64,000 bases of DNA from Rhodobiaceae bacterium (lineage in GTDB: Bacteria; Pseudomonadota; Alphaproteobacteria; Parvibaculales; Parvibaculaceae): the NCBI GenBank assembly GCA_003330885.1, contig CP030277.1, positions 2,108,001-2,172,000 on the forward strand, read 5' to 3'. A program made the position numbers and the translations under genes. Shown in pieces: positions 36,465 through 46,074 of this stretch (position 1 is its first letter; each line of letters starts with the position of its first letter). The notes beneath the pieces were generated by a model that worked only from the letters and a program-made list of their open reading frames with translations, did no database searches and had not been told where the DNA came from.

Positions 36465-36500
36465 GAATCCATGCGCGTTAAACCTCTGTTTAGGCTAACG
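36465..36500 (+). promoter_or_regulatory. CtrA-like site and GANTC methylation site upstream of fliF
   Basis: TTAA (36478-36481), seven bases, then TTTA (36489-36492) nearly matches the CtrA consensus TTAA-N7-TTAA. GAATC (36465-36469), a CcrM-type methylation site, is next to it, and TTAGGCTAAC (36490-36499) follows. The latter decamer also occurs in the ctrA/fliI region. The site is about 150 nt upstream of fliF. Confidence 0.5.
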
Positions 36501-36641
36501 GGGTAAATTTTGCCTACTGACACGGGGGCAAGGTCCATATCGGGACCAAATTGCCAATGAGATAGCCACAGGATGTAGCCACTCCCCGTCGACCAAACGC
36601 AAGTCCGGCCCAAGAACAGGATCCGGCACGCAAGGGCGACA

Positions 36642-38336
36642 ATGGATGGTGAGCGCGTGGATAGCTTCACTGAATTTTTGAAGACGCTGGGACCGGCAAG
36701 GATCATTTCTCTCGGTCTCGTTGCGGCTGGCTTGTTTGCATTCTTTGCCTATGTCGGCCTGCGCGTCAGCGAATCCCCCATGTCTTTGCTCTATTCCGAT
36801 CTCACTCAGGAAGACGCCGCACAAATTATCTCTGAGCTTGACGCCCAAGAAATTCCTTATGAACTAAAAGGCGACGGCACAAAGATTTTTGTCCCCAATG
36901 ACCGTGCCCTGCGCTTGCGGATGGCAATGGCCGAACAGGGTCTTCCGTCTGGCGGGTCCGTTGGCTACGAGATTTTTGACAATGCTGATGCATTGGGAAC
37001 CACGAGTTTTGTTCAAAACCTGAACTATTTGCGGGCGCTCGAAGGCGAACTTGCACGCACCATCAAGGCAATCGATCGTGTAAAAGCAGCCCGCGTACAT
37101 CTAGTCCTTCCCGAGCGCGAAGTTTTTTCCCGCGAACGCCGGGACCCAAGCGCATCCATCGTGGTCCGTATCACTGGCGAGCCGCTCTCGCGCGCACAAA
37201 TTCGCTCTATCCAGCACCTTGCCGCTTCCGCCATTGAAGGCCTAACGCCTGGCAATGTCTCAATTGTGGACGAAAAAGGCACCTTGCTCGCAAGCGGCGC
37301 TGATGGTGAAGAAGATGGGCTTCTCTCTTCATCCATTGATGAACGCAACATTGCCTACGAGCGTCGCCTTCAGTCGCAGATCCGGACGATTGTTGAAAGC
37401 ATTGTCGGGCCTGATAACGCACGCATTCAGGTCAGCGCCGAACTAGATTTCAATCGCATTACCCGGACTTCCGATACATTTGACCCGGAAGGTCAGGTCG
37501 TTCGCTCGACACAGACTGTAGAAGAATCCAACTCCAGCTCAGATGGACTTCCAAATGACGCGGTGACGGTCGGAAATGCCGTTCCAGGTGCCGGTGACGC
37601 AGACGGCGGTGCGAATGGCTCACTCGATCAGTCAAATCGACTGGAGGAGACAGTCAACTACGAAATCTCCCGAACAACGCAGACAGAAATTATCGAAGCA
37701 GGTTCTGTGAAGCGCCTGTCAGTCGCAGTTGCTGTTGATGGAATTTACAGTGTTGCCGATAATGGCACGACGACCTATTCGCCCCGTTCTGAGGATGAGG
37801 TGAACAAGATTTCCGCTCTTGTCCGCTCAGCAATCGGGTTCGACCAGGGACGCGGTGACCTTGTGGAAGTCGTCAATATTCAGTTCGCCGCCAAGGCAGC
37901 GCTAGAGCCCCTTGAGGCTATTGAAGAGCCATTTCTCGGTCTCACCAAAGCTGACTATTTCCGCATGGGAGAAACAGGTGTACTCGCGCTCATCTCCTTA
38001 CTGGTCCTGATGTTCGTTGTCCGCCCTCTCATTCGCGGCATTATTAATCCAACACCTGTGGGTGAACAGCTGGCCCTTGCTGGTGCCGTCGCTGGCGGCG
38101 GTGAAGTCGGCGCCGCTGCGCTGCCCGGCGCCGAAGGCCAAGCACAACTTCCCGCGCCTGACGGATCCGTCAATGAAGAAACCGGTGAGCCGAAATCAGC
38201 TGTCGAACAGATGATCGACATCGCTCAGGTCGAAGGCAAAGTAAAAGAGTCCTCCGTGAACAAAGTCGGTGAACTCGTCGCAAACCACCCTGATGAAACC
38301 ATGTCCATTCTTCGGTCATGGTTGCACGAAGGGTAA
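36642..38336 (+). CDS. fliF: Flagellar MS-ring protein FliF
   Basis: A 564-residue inner-membrane ring protein, the base of the flagellar motor and export gate. A membrane segment lies at about 20-42 and a second at about 446-464. Between them are the periplasmic ring-building motifs: SLLYSDLTQEDAAQIISELD, EIFDNADALGTTSFVQNLNY, ARVHLVLPEREVFSRERRDPSAS. The C-terminal tail (SVNKVGELVANHPDETMSILRSWLHEG) binds FliG. The ribosome site is AAGGG. It leads a gene string through flhF. Confidence 0.95.
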   Translation: MDGERVDSFTEFLKTLGPARIISLGLVAAGLFAFFAYVGLRVSESPMSLLYSDLTQEDAAQIISELDAQEIPYELKGDGTKIFVPNDRALRLRMAMAEQGLPSGGSVGYEIFDNADALGTTSFVQNLNYLRALEGELARTIKAIDRVKAARVHLVLPEREVFSRERRDPSASIVVRITGEPLSRAQIRSIQHLAASAIEGLTPGNVSIVDEKGTLLASGADGEEDGLLSSSIDERNIAYERRLQSQIRTIVESIVGPDNARIQVSAELDFNRITRTSDTFDPEGQVVRSTQTVEESNSSSDGLPNDAVTVGNAVPGAGDADGGANGSLDQSNRLEETVNYEISRTTQTEIIEAGSVKRLSVAVAVDGIYSVADNGTTTYSPRSEDEVNKISALVRSAIGFDQGRGDLVEVVNIQFAAKAALEPLEAIEEPFLGLTKADYFRMGETGVLALISLLVLMFVVRPLIRGIINPTPVGEQLALAGAVAGGGEVGAAALPGAEGQAQLPAPDGSVNEETGEPKSAVEQMIDIAQVEGKVKESSVNKVGELVANHPDETMSILRSWLHEG

Positions 38337-38351
38337 GAGAGGTCATCGACA

Positions 38352-39383
38352 ATGGCTGCGGCTGACGAAAAGATTAAAGACGACATCAAGTCCGTCTCGG
38401 GTGCCGAGAAGGCGGCAATCTTCATGTTGTCGCTGACCGATGATCATGCGGCGGCCATCTGGGATCTGTTTGATGAGGACGAAATCAGAGAAATTTCGGT
38501 CACCATGTCCAACTTAGGCCAGGTGAGCTCATCCCTGGTTGAAAAACTGCTTGTAGAATTCGCCGGAAAGCTTTCCGGATCTGGTGCAATCGTCGGTTCC
38601 TATGAAGCAACCCAGCGCTTGCTAAATCGCTTCCTACCCGACGACCGCGTCAACCAGGTGATGGACGAGATCCGTGGCCCTGCCGGTCGCACCATGTGGG
38701 AGAAACTTGGCAATGTGAACGAACAGGTTCTCGCCAATTACCTCAAGAACGAGTACCCACAAACAGTTGCTGTCGTCCTTTCCAAGATTAAGTCTGACCA
38801 CGCCGCTCGGGTGCTCGGCTGCTTGCCGGAAGACTTCGCCTTGGAAGTCATCAACCGCATGCTGCGCATGGAAGCCGTTCAGAAAGAAATCCTGGAAAAG
38901 GTAGAACAAACGCTCCGCGCCGAGTTCATGTCCAACCTGTCGCGCACCAATCGCCGCGATAGCCACGAGATGATGGCCGACATTTTCAACAATTTCGACC
39001 GCCAGACGGAAGGGCGTTTCATGGCGTCGCTGGAAGAACGCAATCGCGAAGCCGCTGAAAAAATCAAGGCGCTGATGTTCACATTTGAAGACCTCAGCCA
39101 GCTCGACCCAGGCAGTATTCAGACCCTGTTGCGGGCCTTTGACAAGGACAAGCTGGGCTTGGCGCTTAAAGGTGCATCAGACAGCTTGCGTGATCTGTTC
39201 TTCTCAAACATGTCGGAACGCGCAGGGAAAATCCTCAAAGAAGACATGGAAGTTATGGGCCCTGTCCGTCTCCGCGACGTCGATGAGGCGCAAATGCTGA
39301 TGGTCAACATTGCCAAGGATCTCGCAGCACGAGGCGAAATCATGCTGGCAGACAGTAAGGGAGAGGACGAGCTCGTCTACTAG
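38352..39383 (+). CDS. fliG: Flagellar motor switch protein FliG
   Basis: A 343-residue rotor protein that takes torque from the stator. Conserved parts are [18 protein letters not shown] at the N-terminus, the [13 protein letters not shown] middle block (usual EHPQ), and the C-terminal torque helix region with [20 protein letters not shown] and [13 protein letters not shown] carrying the charged residues. It begins 15 nt after fliF and fliH follows after 17 nt. Confidence 0.95.
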   Translation: MAAADEKIKDDIKSVSGAEKAAIFMLSLTDDHAAAIWDLFDEDEIREISVTMSNLGQVSSSLVEKLLVEFAGKLSGSGAIVGSYEATQRLLNRFLPDDRVNQVMDEIRGPAGRTMWEKLGNVNEQVLANYLKNEYPQTVAVVLSKIKSDHAARVLGCLPEDFALEVINRMLRMEAVQKEILEKVEQTLRAEFMSNLSRTNRRDSHEMMADIFNNFDRQTEGRFMASLEERNREAAEKIKALMFTFEDLSQLDPGSIQTLLRAFDKDKLGLALKGASDSLRDLFFSNMSERAGKILKEDMEVMGPVRLRDVDEAQMLMVNIAKDLAARGEIMLADSKGEDELVY

Positions 39384-39400
39384 ACAGCTCCCGGAACCCT

Positions 39401-40075
39401 ATGACTGAAGCCATCAAATTCACATTCAACGAAATGTTCGACGACGATGTCGGCGCGAATGACGCCAGCACCGCACAAAAGGGTGTGCGTAAATCACGTT
39501 GGACTGATGAAGAAATCGAAGCATTAAAGGCAGAAGCACGAGCAGAGGGCTCAGCCGAAGCCTTGGCTTCTATCGAAGCCAAAACGCTCGAGGCAAATAC
39601 CGCCGCTTTTGGACAAATCGCCACCGCCGCTTCTGCCGCACTCAGCGATTTGACCCATGTGAAAAGTGAAGTCCAGGTGGATGCCGCAGAACTCGCATTT
39701 TCTATCGCACGGAAACTGGCCGATGCCCTTCTCGAGGTTCAACCTGAAAAGGAAATCGAAGCGGTCATCCATGAATGCCTGAAACACCTGAACCGCGAAC
39801 CCCGCCTTGTTGTCAGGATCAATGACGCCCTGGTTGATGATATCCAAACATCAATGCAGCAAGCCGCCGCAGAGCGCGGCATGGCAGAGAAGATGATGGT
39901 GGTCGGTGACCCGACAATCGCCCTTGGCGACTGCGAAATAGAATGGTCCGACGGCGGCGTGACACGCAGCCGCGCTGAGCTGGAAGACAGCGCTGCTGAG
40001 ATCATCAACAGATATATCGAGACCTTGACGCGCGGCTCAGAGATGCCCGCAAACATGGAGAGCCACAATGTCTGA
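39401..40075 (+). CDS. fliH: Flagellar export-associated protein FliH
   Basis: A 224-residue FliH/YscL-type protein that binds the export ATPase FliI and the C-ring protein FliN. The N-terminus has WTDEEIEALKAEARAEGSAEA, with a Gly/Ala-rich helix, and the C-terminal domain carries LAFSIARKLADALLEVQP and ALGDCEIEWSDGGVTRS, the usual features. FliI and FliJ themselves are on the other strand at 47-48.8 kb. The end overlaps fliN by eight bases. Confidence 0.85.
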   Translation: MTEAIKFTFNEMFDDDVGANDASTAQKGVRKSRWTDEEIEALKAEARAEGSAEALASIEAKTLEANTAAFGQIATAASAALSDLTHVKSEVQVDAAELAFSIARKLADALLEVQPEKEIEAVIHECLKHLNREPRLVVRINDALVDDIQTSMQQAAAERGMAEKMMVVGDPTIALGDCEIEWSDGGVTRSRAELEDSAAEIINRYIETLTRGSEMPANMESHNV

Positions 40076-40430
40076 TCAAGAAGAAGGCATGGAATTGCCA
40101 GACCTGGCAGATGAAGCAAATCTGCCAATCGAAGGGGATGCTGAAGACGCAGGAGCGCCTGTGGACGACGGAGAAGAGAAAACAGCCGCTGACCTTGAAG
40201 CCGTTTTTGATGTTCCGGTCAATGTCTCTGCTGTGCTCGGAAAAACAGACATCGAAATCAGTGACCTGCTGAAACTGGACTCTGGTACGACCGTTGAACT
40301 CGATCGCAAGGTCGGCGAAGCAATCGACATTTACGTCAACGATCGTCTGGTCGCCCGCGGCGAGGTTGTCATCGTTGAAGAACAGCTCGGTGTCACCATG
40401 ACAGAGATCATTAAGGGCGGCGCCAACTAG
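40068..40430 (+). CDS. fliN: Flagellar motor switch protein FliN
   Basis: A 120-residue C-ring protein. The acidic N-terminus is followed by the SpoA/FliN domain: VFDVPVNVSAVLGKTDIEIS, LLKLDSGTTVELDRKVGEAID and VNDRLVARGEVVIVEEQLG. FliM is not in the window. It overlaps fliH by eight bases and is 18 nt before the motA-like gene. Confidence 0.93.
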   Translation: MSDQEEGMELPDLADEANLPIEGDAEDAGAPVDDGEEKTAADLEAVFDVPVNVSAVLGKTDIEISDLLKLDSGTTVELDRKVGEAIDIYVNDRLVARGEVVIVEEQLGVTMTEIIKGGAN

Positions 40431-40448
40431 GCCGGCCGGAGTAAACCC

Positions 40449-41216
40449 ATGAACAACGCTACAATCATCGGACTCTTTGCAGGATTGGGCCTCGTCGCCC
40501 TTGCCATTGGCTTGGGTGGAGACGCCAGTGCATTTCTCAATGCGCGTGCATTCCTGATCGTTTTCGGCGGCACTGTAGCAGTTACTCTTATCTCCTTCCG
40601 CGCCAGCGAAGTGCTCGACGCCCTGCGCGCCGCCGGAAGAACCCTTACAGGCACACCGACAAACACCCGCGGATCCATCGAGAAGCTCATTCATCTGGCC
40701 GAAAGCTCCCGCAAAGACGGCGTACATACGCTTGAACGGCGTATGAAGGATTTCCGCTCAAATCCATTCCTAATGCGCGCCCTCTCCCTGGTGGTTGACG
40801 GAGCTGCGCCGGAAGACATTGAACGCCTGCTGAACACTGAAAGAGCTGCTGCCCAGGACCGCGCCACCAAATCATCCGCCGTTCTGAGACGGGCTGCAGA
40901 AATCGCGCCCGCAATGGGTTTGATCGGTACGCTGGTCGGCCTGGTTCAGATGCTCTCCGTCCTGGACGATCCAGCTCAGATTGGGCCAGCAATGGCTGTT
41001 GCCCTTATCACGACATTCTATGGCGCCATTCTCGGCAACATGGTCCTCGCCCCCTTGGCAGCCAAGCTTGATCGCCTGACTCAAGAGCGCAATGTGCACC
41101 TTGCTGTGTATTCAGCAAGCGCTGCTGCGATCAGCCGTAAAGAAAACCCGCGCCACCTCCAATCCCTTGTAAATGCCATGCTCCCTCCGTCGGAGCAGGT
41201 AAACGTATTTAGTTGA
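40449..41216 (+). CDS. MotA/PomA-family stator channel protein
   Basis: A 255-residue MotA-like protein with four membrane segments (about 5-22, 34-52, 150-170, 180-203). Helix three has APAMGLIGTLVGLVQML and helix four ALITTFYGAILGNMVLAPLA, with the charged cytoplasmic loop between. It resembles the short PomA-like MotA group. Such proteins work with a MotB-type plug, but no motB is within the window, unlike the ordinary motA-motB pair. It is inside the fliF string, so it belongs to the motility regulon. Confidence 0.85.
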   Translation: MNNATIIGLFAGLGLVALAIGLGGDASAFLNARAFLIVFGGTVAVTLISFRASEVLDALRAAGRTLTGTPTNTRGSIEKLIHLAESSRKDGVHTLERRMKDFRSNPFLMRALSLVVDGAAPEDIERLLNTERAAAQDRATKSSAVLRRAAEIAPAMGLIGTLVGLVQMLSVLDDPAQIGPAMAVALITTFYGAILGNMVLAPLAAKLDRLTQERNVHLAVYSASAAAISRKENPRHLQSLVNAMLPPSEQVNVFS

Positions 41217-41234
41217 AGAGAAGGAACTGCTCCC

Positions 41235-42605
41235 ATGAGACTTCTGATCGTAGGAACACTGAACGGCCAGCTCTCCACAGCCACAAAGATGGCGATGGAA
41301 AAAGGGGCGAAAGTGACCCACGCCGAACGGGGCGACCAAGCAGTTGAAATTCTTCGCGCCGGTCGCGGCGCAGATTTGCTGATGGTAGATGTCGGCATCG
41401 ATATTGCGCGCTTGATCGCTCAACTTGAAAGCGAACATATCTGCTTACCCGTCGTTGCCTGCGGCACCGGCACCGATGCCAAAGCAGCCGTGGCTGCCAT
41501 ACAGGCAGGCGCGAAAGAATACATCCCACTGCCACCAGACGCAGAACTGATCGCCGCAGTCCTCTCCGCAGTTGCTGATGACACCCATCAGCTCATCTTC
41601 CAGGATGAAAAGATGGCAGAAGCGATCACCTTCGCCGATCAGGTGGCAAAATCAGAAGCCAGCATCTTCATCACCGGTGAGTCAGGGACCGGCAAGGAAG
41701 TCATGGCTCGCTATGTACATCGTAAATCGAACCGCGCCGACAAGCCGTTCATCTCTGTGAACTGCGCTGCCATCCCCGAAAATCTTCTGGAGTCCGAACT
41801 GTTTGGACACGAGAAAGGCTCCTTTACAGGCGCCGTCGCACGACGGATCGGTAAGTTTGAAGAGGCAAATGGCGGGACCCTTCTTCTCGATGAAATTAGC
41901 GAGATGGACATCCGCCTGCAGTCCAAGTTGCTCCGCGCCATCCAAGAAAAAGAGATTGATCGTGTCGGCGGCAAAGGCCCGATCAAGGTGGATATTCGCA
42001 TCATCGCCACGTCGAACCGCGATCTGCAGGAGTCCATTCGGGAAGGTAGTTTCCGTGAAGATCTTTTCTACCGCCTGAATGTGGTCAACCTTGCCCTGCC
42101 CGCTCTCCGCGAGCGCCCAGCTGACATTGTGGCTCTGGCTGAACATTTTGCAAAAAAATATGCAGCCGTGAATGGCTTGGAAGGCAAAGCAATTTCGCTC
42201 GAAGCCCGCCGCCACCTAGCAAAACATCGCTGGGCTGGCAACGTACGAGAGCTCGAAAACACGATCCACCGCGCCGTCCTGCTTGCGATGGGCCCCGAAA
42301 TCGATGTAGCCGCCATTCGCCTGCCAGACGGATCACGCCTGGATGCAAGTCCAGCACCCGTCGACGGTTTGGCGGCTAAGGTTGCTGCGACTGCAGATGC
42401 GGTTTCGCGCACCTATGTTGGGCAGACAGTTGCTGCAGTGGAGCAAGAGCTCATCCTGAACACACTTGACCATTGCATTGGCAACCGGACACACGCCGCA
42501 AATATTCTTGGCATCTCAATCCGCACGCTCCGCAACAAGCTGAAGCAATACTCGGACGAAGGCGTCCAGGTACCACAACCTGGCGAAGCACGCTTGGCTG
42601 GCTAA
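41235..42605 (+). CDS. flbD: Sigma-54-dependent flagellar regulator FlbD
   Basis: A 456-residue NtrC-type activator of late flagellar genes. The receiver-like domain (1-115) keeps the phospho-Asp position (D52) but has Gly-Thr where the acidic pair should be and no Lys in the YIPLPP loop, so ordinary phosphorylation is doubtful. The AAA+ domain (about 125-350) has Walker A G148ESGTGKE155, GSFTGA at 195-200 in place of GAFTGA, and Walker B LLLDEI. The C-terminal helix-turn-helix is [19 protein letters not shown]. It is the likely activator at the fliK sigma-54 promoter. Confidence 0.92.
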   Translation: MRLLIVGTLNGQLSTATKMAMEKGAKVTHAERGDQAVEILRAGRGADLLMVDVGIDIARLIAQLESEHICLPVVACGTGTDAKAAVAAIQAGAKEYIPLPPDAELIAAVLSAVADDTHQLIFQDEKMAEAITFADQVAKSEASIFITGESGTGKEVMARYVHRKSNRADKPFISVNCAAIPENLLESELFGHEKGSFTGAVARRIGKFEEANGGTLLLDEISEMDIRLQSKLLRAIQEKEIDRVGGKGPIKVDIRIIATSNRDLQESIREGSFREDLFYRLNVVNLALPALRERPADIVALAEHFAKKYAAVNGLEGKAISLEARRHLAKHRWAGNVRELENTIHRAVLLAMGPEIDVAAIRLPDGSRLDASPAPVDGLAAKVAATADAVSRTYVGQTVAAVEQELILNTLDHCIGNRTHAANILGISIRTLRNKLKQYSDEGVQVPQPGEARLAG

Positions 42606-42650
42606 CCAGCGACGTCTTTGGGTCATTGAGAGTATTTGGGGAACAACAGT

Positions 42651-44777
42651 ATGAGTGAAGTGGGGACGAGTAAGACCGGAGGTGGCGGCTTAGCTAGCCT
42701 GACGCCACAGCGGATCTTTACAGAGATCGGTAAGCGCAGCGATCTCGGGCTCGCGCTTGGCGTTCTGACAATTATCGTTGTCCTTATTCTGCCTATGCCG
42801 GCGTTTATGCTGGATTTCGCTCTGGCGATTTCGATCACTTTCTCCGTTCTCGTCCTCATGACGGCCCTCTTCATTCAGAAGCCGCTTGAATTTAGTGCTT
42901 TCCCGACCGTTCTCTTGATCGCCACCATGATCCGGCTGGCGCTCAACCTTGCCTCAACACGCCTCATTCTCTCCCATGGTCACGAAGGAACCGGCGCGGC
43001 GGGCAAGGTAATCGAGGCCTTCGGTAATTTTGTGATGCAGGGCAATTTTGTCATTGGCATCATCGTCTTCGCCATCCTGGTGATCGTAAACTTTGTTGTC
43101 ATCACCAAAGGTTCTGGACGTATCGCAGAAGTCGCAGCCCGCTTTACCCTGGACGCCATGCCCGGCAAACAGATGGCGATCGATGCCGATCTGTCCTCTG
43201 GCCTGATTGATGAAGACCAGGCACGTGAGCGCCGGAAAAACCTTGAAAACGAAGCAGCCTTCTTTGGTTCCATGGATGGCGCGTCCAAATTCGTTCGCGG
43301 CGATGCCATTGCGGGATTGCTGATCACCTTCATCAACATTATTGGCGGCATCATCGTCGGCGTCGGCCAGATGGAAATGTCTTTCGCAGATGCAAGCGCA
43401 GGTTACACCCTGCTGACCATCGGCGACGGACTTGTCAGTCAGATCCCTGCGCTCATCGTATCAACCGCTGCAGGCCTGCTCGTATCTAAAGCAGGGGTCG
43501 AAGGCGCTGCCGACAAAGCTATGTTCGAACAGCTGTCGGGTTACCCACAAGCACTCGGCATGTCTTCCTTTGTCCTCGGTGTCATGGCGCTTCTGCCAGG
43601 CATTCCGATGTTGCCTTTCGTCGCACTTTCCGCTGGGACCGGATATCTCGCCTACCGGATCGTTTCAAAGAGAAAGAACGTGGCGGCGACCGAAGCTGCA
43701 GAAGCTATTGCCTCAACAGAAGCGATAGAAGCAGAGCCCAAAGAAGAGCCCATCTCGCAAACATTGAAAATTGACGAGCTGCGCCTGGAGATCGGTTACG
43801 GGCTCCTGCCTTTGATCAACGATTCAGAGGGTCAGAAACTCACCGACCAGATCAAAGCGCTGCGACGCCAGTTCGCTGCTGATATGGGTTTTGTCATGCC
43901 TCCCGTGCGGATCCTGGACAATATGCAACTTGAAGCAAGCCACTATATGGTGCGCGTGAAAGAGGTCGAAGCCGGCGCAGGTGAAGTTTATGTGGGCCAA
44001 CTACTGGTGATGGACCCTCATGGCGGTCAAATTGACCTCCCCGGTCTTCACACCAAAGAACCTACATTTGGCCTTCCAGCCACATGGATTGATGCGGGCA
44101 TTCGTGAGGAAGCTGCCTTCCGCGGCTACACTGTTGTCGATCCTCCAACCGTTATCACCACCCACCTCACCGAGGTCATTCGCGACAATATGCAGGAACT
44201 TCTCTCCTACGCAGAAGTTCAGAAACTGCTCGACGAAATGGGTGATGAACATAAGAAGCTGCTTGAAGACATTGCGCCGAGCCAGATCACCATTTCCGGC
44301 ATCCAGCGTGTTCTTCAGACACTTCTGGCCGAACGCATTTCCATCCGCGATCTGGGTACCATCATGGAAGGCATCGCAGAAGCCGTCGTCCATACCAAGC
44401 AGCTCACCCATATCGGGGAACATGTGCGCATGCGCCTCGCCCGCCAGCTTTGTGCGTCCTATGCCGCCCCTGACGGAACACTGGGTCTCATCACCCTCTC
44501 TCCACAATGGGAGCAGGCTTTTGCTGAATCTCTGGTCGGTCAGGGTGATGAAAAACAACTCGCAATGGCCCCAAGTGAACTACAACAGTTCATCGCCACT
44601 GTTCGCGACAAATTCGAACGCGCCGCAGAAGATGGCGAAATGCCTGTCCTTCTCACAAGCCCCGGTGTCCGCCCTTACGTCCGTTCGATCATTGAACGGT
44701 TCCGACCGCAGACAATTGTCATGTCTCAGAACGAGGTGCATCCAAAAGCACGCCTCAAGACAGTCGCAACTGTATAA
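42651..44777 (+). CDS. flhA: Flagellar export gate protein FlhA
   Basis: A 708-residue export-gate membrane protein with about eight membrane segments in the first 330 residues (FSAFPTVLLIATMIRLALNLASTRLIL is the family hallmark, with the FHIPEP-like region MDGASKFVRGDAIAGL) and a cytoplasmic domain binding export substrates. ATG 42651 has GGGG ten bases upstream and is preferred to the TTG at 42636. It is 45 nt after flbD. Confidence 0.95.
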   Translation: MSEVGTSKTGGGGLASLTPQRIFTEIGKRSDLGLALGVLTIIVVLILPMPAFMLDFALAISITFSVLVLMTALFIQKPLEFSAFPTVLLIATMIRLALNLASTRLILSHGHEGTGAAGKVIEAFGNFVMQGNFVIGIIVFAILVIVNFVVITKGSGRIAEVAARFTLDAMPGKQMAIDADLSSGLIDEDQARERRKNLENEAAFFGSMDGASKFVRGDAIAGLLITFINIIGGIIVGVGQMEMSFADASAGYTLLTIGDGLVSQIPALIVSTAAGLLVSKAGVEGAADKAMFEQLSGYPQALGMSSFVLGVMALLPGIPMLPFVALSAGTGYLAYRIVSKRKNVAATEAAEAIASTEAIEAEPKEEPISQTLKIDELRLEIGYGLLPLINDSEGQKLTDQIKALRRQFAADMGFVMPPVRILDNMQLEASHYMVRVKEVEAGAGEVYVGQLLVMDPHGGQIDLPGLHTKEPTFGLPATWIDAGIREEAAFRGYTVVDPPTVITTHLTEVIRDNMQELLSYAEVQKLLDEMGDEHKKLLEDIAPSQITISGIQRVLQTLLAERISIRDLGTIMEGIAEAVVHTKQLTHIGEHVRMRLARQLCASYAAPDGTLGLITLSPQWEQAFAESLVGQGDEKQLAMAPSELQQFIATVRDKFERAAEDGEMPVLLTSPGVRPYVRSIIERFRPQTIVMSQNEVHPKARLKTVATV

Positions 44778-44796
44778 GACCGGGAACCCAGAGTAG

Positions 44797-45930
44797 ATGC
44801 GCATGCGAACATTCATCGCCGATTCCATGGCCGAGGCTGTAGATCAAGTCCGCGATGCTATGGGAGTGGATGCCATCATTGTGTCGAGCATCGAAGGTGA
44901 GAATGGCGGGTTCGAAGTAACCGCCACACTTGATCAGCGTGCCCAAGACCTTCCGGCCTCTGCCCCCTCTGAAGACACAGTCCTTGAGGAAATCCTAAAA
45001 GAGCACCTGAGCGCATCAACCAAATCAGCAGAAACACGCCTCGCCCATCCGGCCGAGCGCGCCGACGAGCAGGTAGCACAGACTGAGACCGGTCTGGTGC
45101 TTTCCGAGACCACTTTGCTAAAGGCGCTTGAAGATCAAGGCGTTCCAACCATTCTGGCAAGCGCCCTGACAGCAAAAGCGATGAGCGCTGGGATCGATGA
45201 TCCGGTAAATGCTCTCGCGACAGCGTTGGCTGACCGCTTTTCCTTTGAACCCCTGCCGATCGCGCCACCTCACCCTATTATGGCTGTCGGACTGCCCGGC
45301 CACGGCAAGACGGTGACCGTTGCCAAACTAGCCGCACGCGCTGCTGTCGAAAATGTACGCGCTCAAATCATCTCAACGGATGCAGAGCGTACCGGTGCAA
45401 AAGCCCAAGCAGCAGCTTACGGCGACTTATTGCAAATACCTGTGGACCACGCAGAAACAGTCGACGCCATGGGGCTGGTTCTCGATCAGCGGACCGACCG
45501 GATGGGTATTGAGGCAGCTGACCGGCGCGAAGCCTGTTTCATCGACACTGCTGCAGCCAATCTCCTCACACCGGAAGGACGTCAGTCACTCCAACATCAA
45601 ATTGCATCAGGACAACAAATCGCAGGCGCAGAACCTATCCTGGTTTTAGCCGCGAGCGGGGATGCCCGCAGTATGGCTGAAATCGCACAGGACTTTGCAA
45701 ACCTCGGCGTCCGTCGCATCATCGTCACACAGCTGGATGCGTCACGTCGCTTTGGTGGCATTCTTGCGGCAGCTGAAATCGCTGAGCTTTCTTTTGCTCA
45801 ATTCTCTGACACACCCTATCTCGCCCGCGGTGTGTCCGCTGCGACACCACTGCGCTTGGCGCAGATGCTTTTGGGGCAAGCGATAAAAGCGCCGCTTACG
45901 GAACATACCAGTCCCATTTCAGCGAACTAA
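44797..45930 (+). CDS. flhF: FlhF-like SRP-type GTPase with eroded motifs
   Basis: A 377-residue protein of the FlhF/SRP54 GTPase group, which positions flagella at the pole. The start MRMRTFIADSMAEAVDQVRD is the FlhF pattern. The P-loop G165LPGHGKT172 and KLAARAA follow. Other motifs are changed: D250TAAAN replaces the DTAG motif, and T311QLDA replaces TKLD, the guanine-specificity motif. It may be a weak GTPase or a nucleotide-locked protein. No fleN/flhG is in the window. It is 19 nt after flhA, at the end of the fliF string. Confidence 0.8.
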   Translation: MRMRTFIADSMAEAVDQVRDAMGVDAIIVSSIEGENGGFEVTATLDQRAQDLPASAPSEDTVLEEILKEHLSASTKSAETRLAHPAERADEQVAQTETGLVLSETTLLKALEDQGVPTILASALTAKAMSAGIDDPVNALATALADRFSFEPLPIAPPHPIMAVGLPGHGKTVTVAKLAARAAVENVRAQIISTDAERTGAKAQAAAYGDLLQIPVDHAETVDAMGLVLDQRTDRMGIEAADRREACFIDTAAANLLTPEGRQSLQHQIASGQQIAGAEPILVLAASGDARSMAEIAQDFANLGVRRIIVTQLDASRRFGGILAAAEIAELSFAQFSDTPYLARGVSAATPLRLAQMLLGQAIKAPLTEHTSPISAN

Positions 45931-46074
45931 CGCCCAAAATTTGGCGGAATCCTTGAGCAGTTAACCTCGTCCAAATTAGAACTGGGATAACGCCCCTCTC
46001 CTCATGTACCCTTTCAACAGGGGTCCGGGGAGTGGCACCCGGGCGCGACGGAACGACAATTCGGGGGAAGCATA

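Noticed and set aside
44020-44796. 258-residue plus-strand frame inside flhA
   Set aside because: An alternate frame over the conserved FlhA C-terminus; flhA is intact in its own frame.
45940-45960. Sigma-54-like sequence TGGCGGA-N4-TTGAG
   Set aside because: The essential GC of the -12 element is GA, so it is not a credible promoter.
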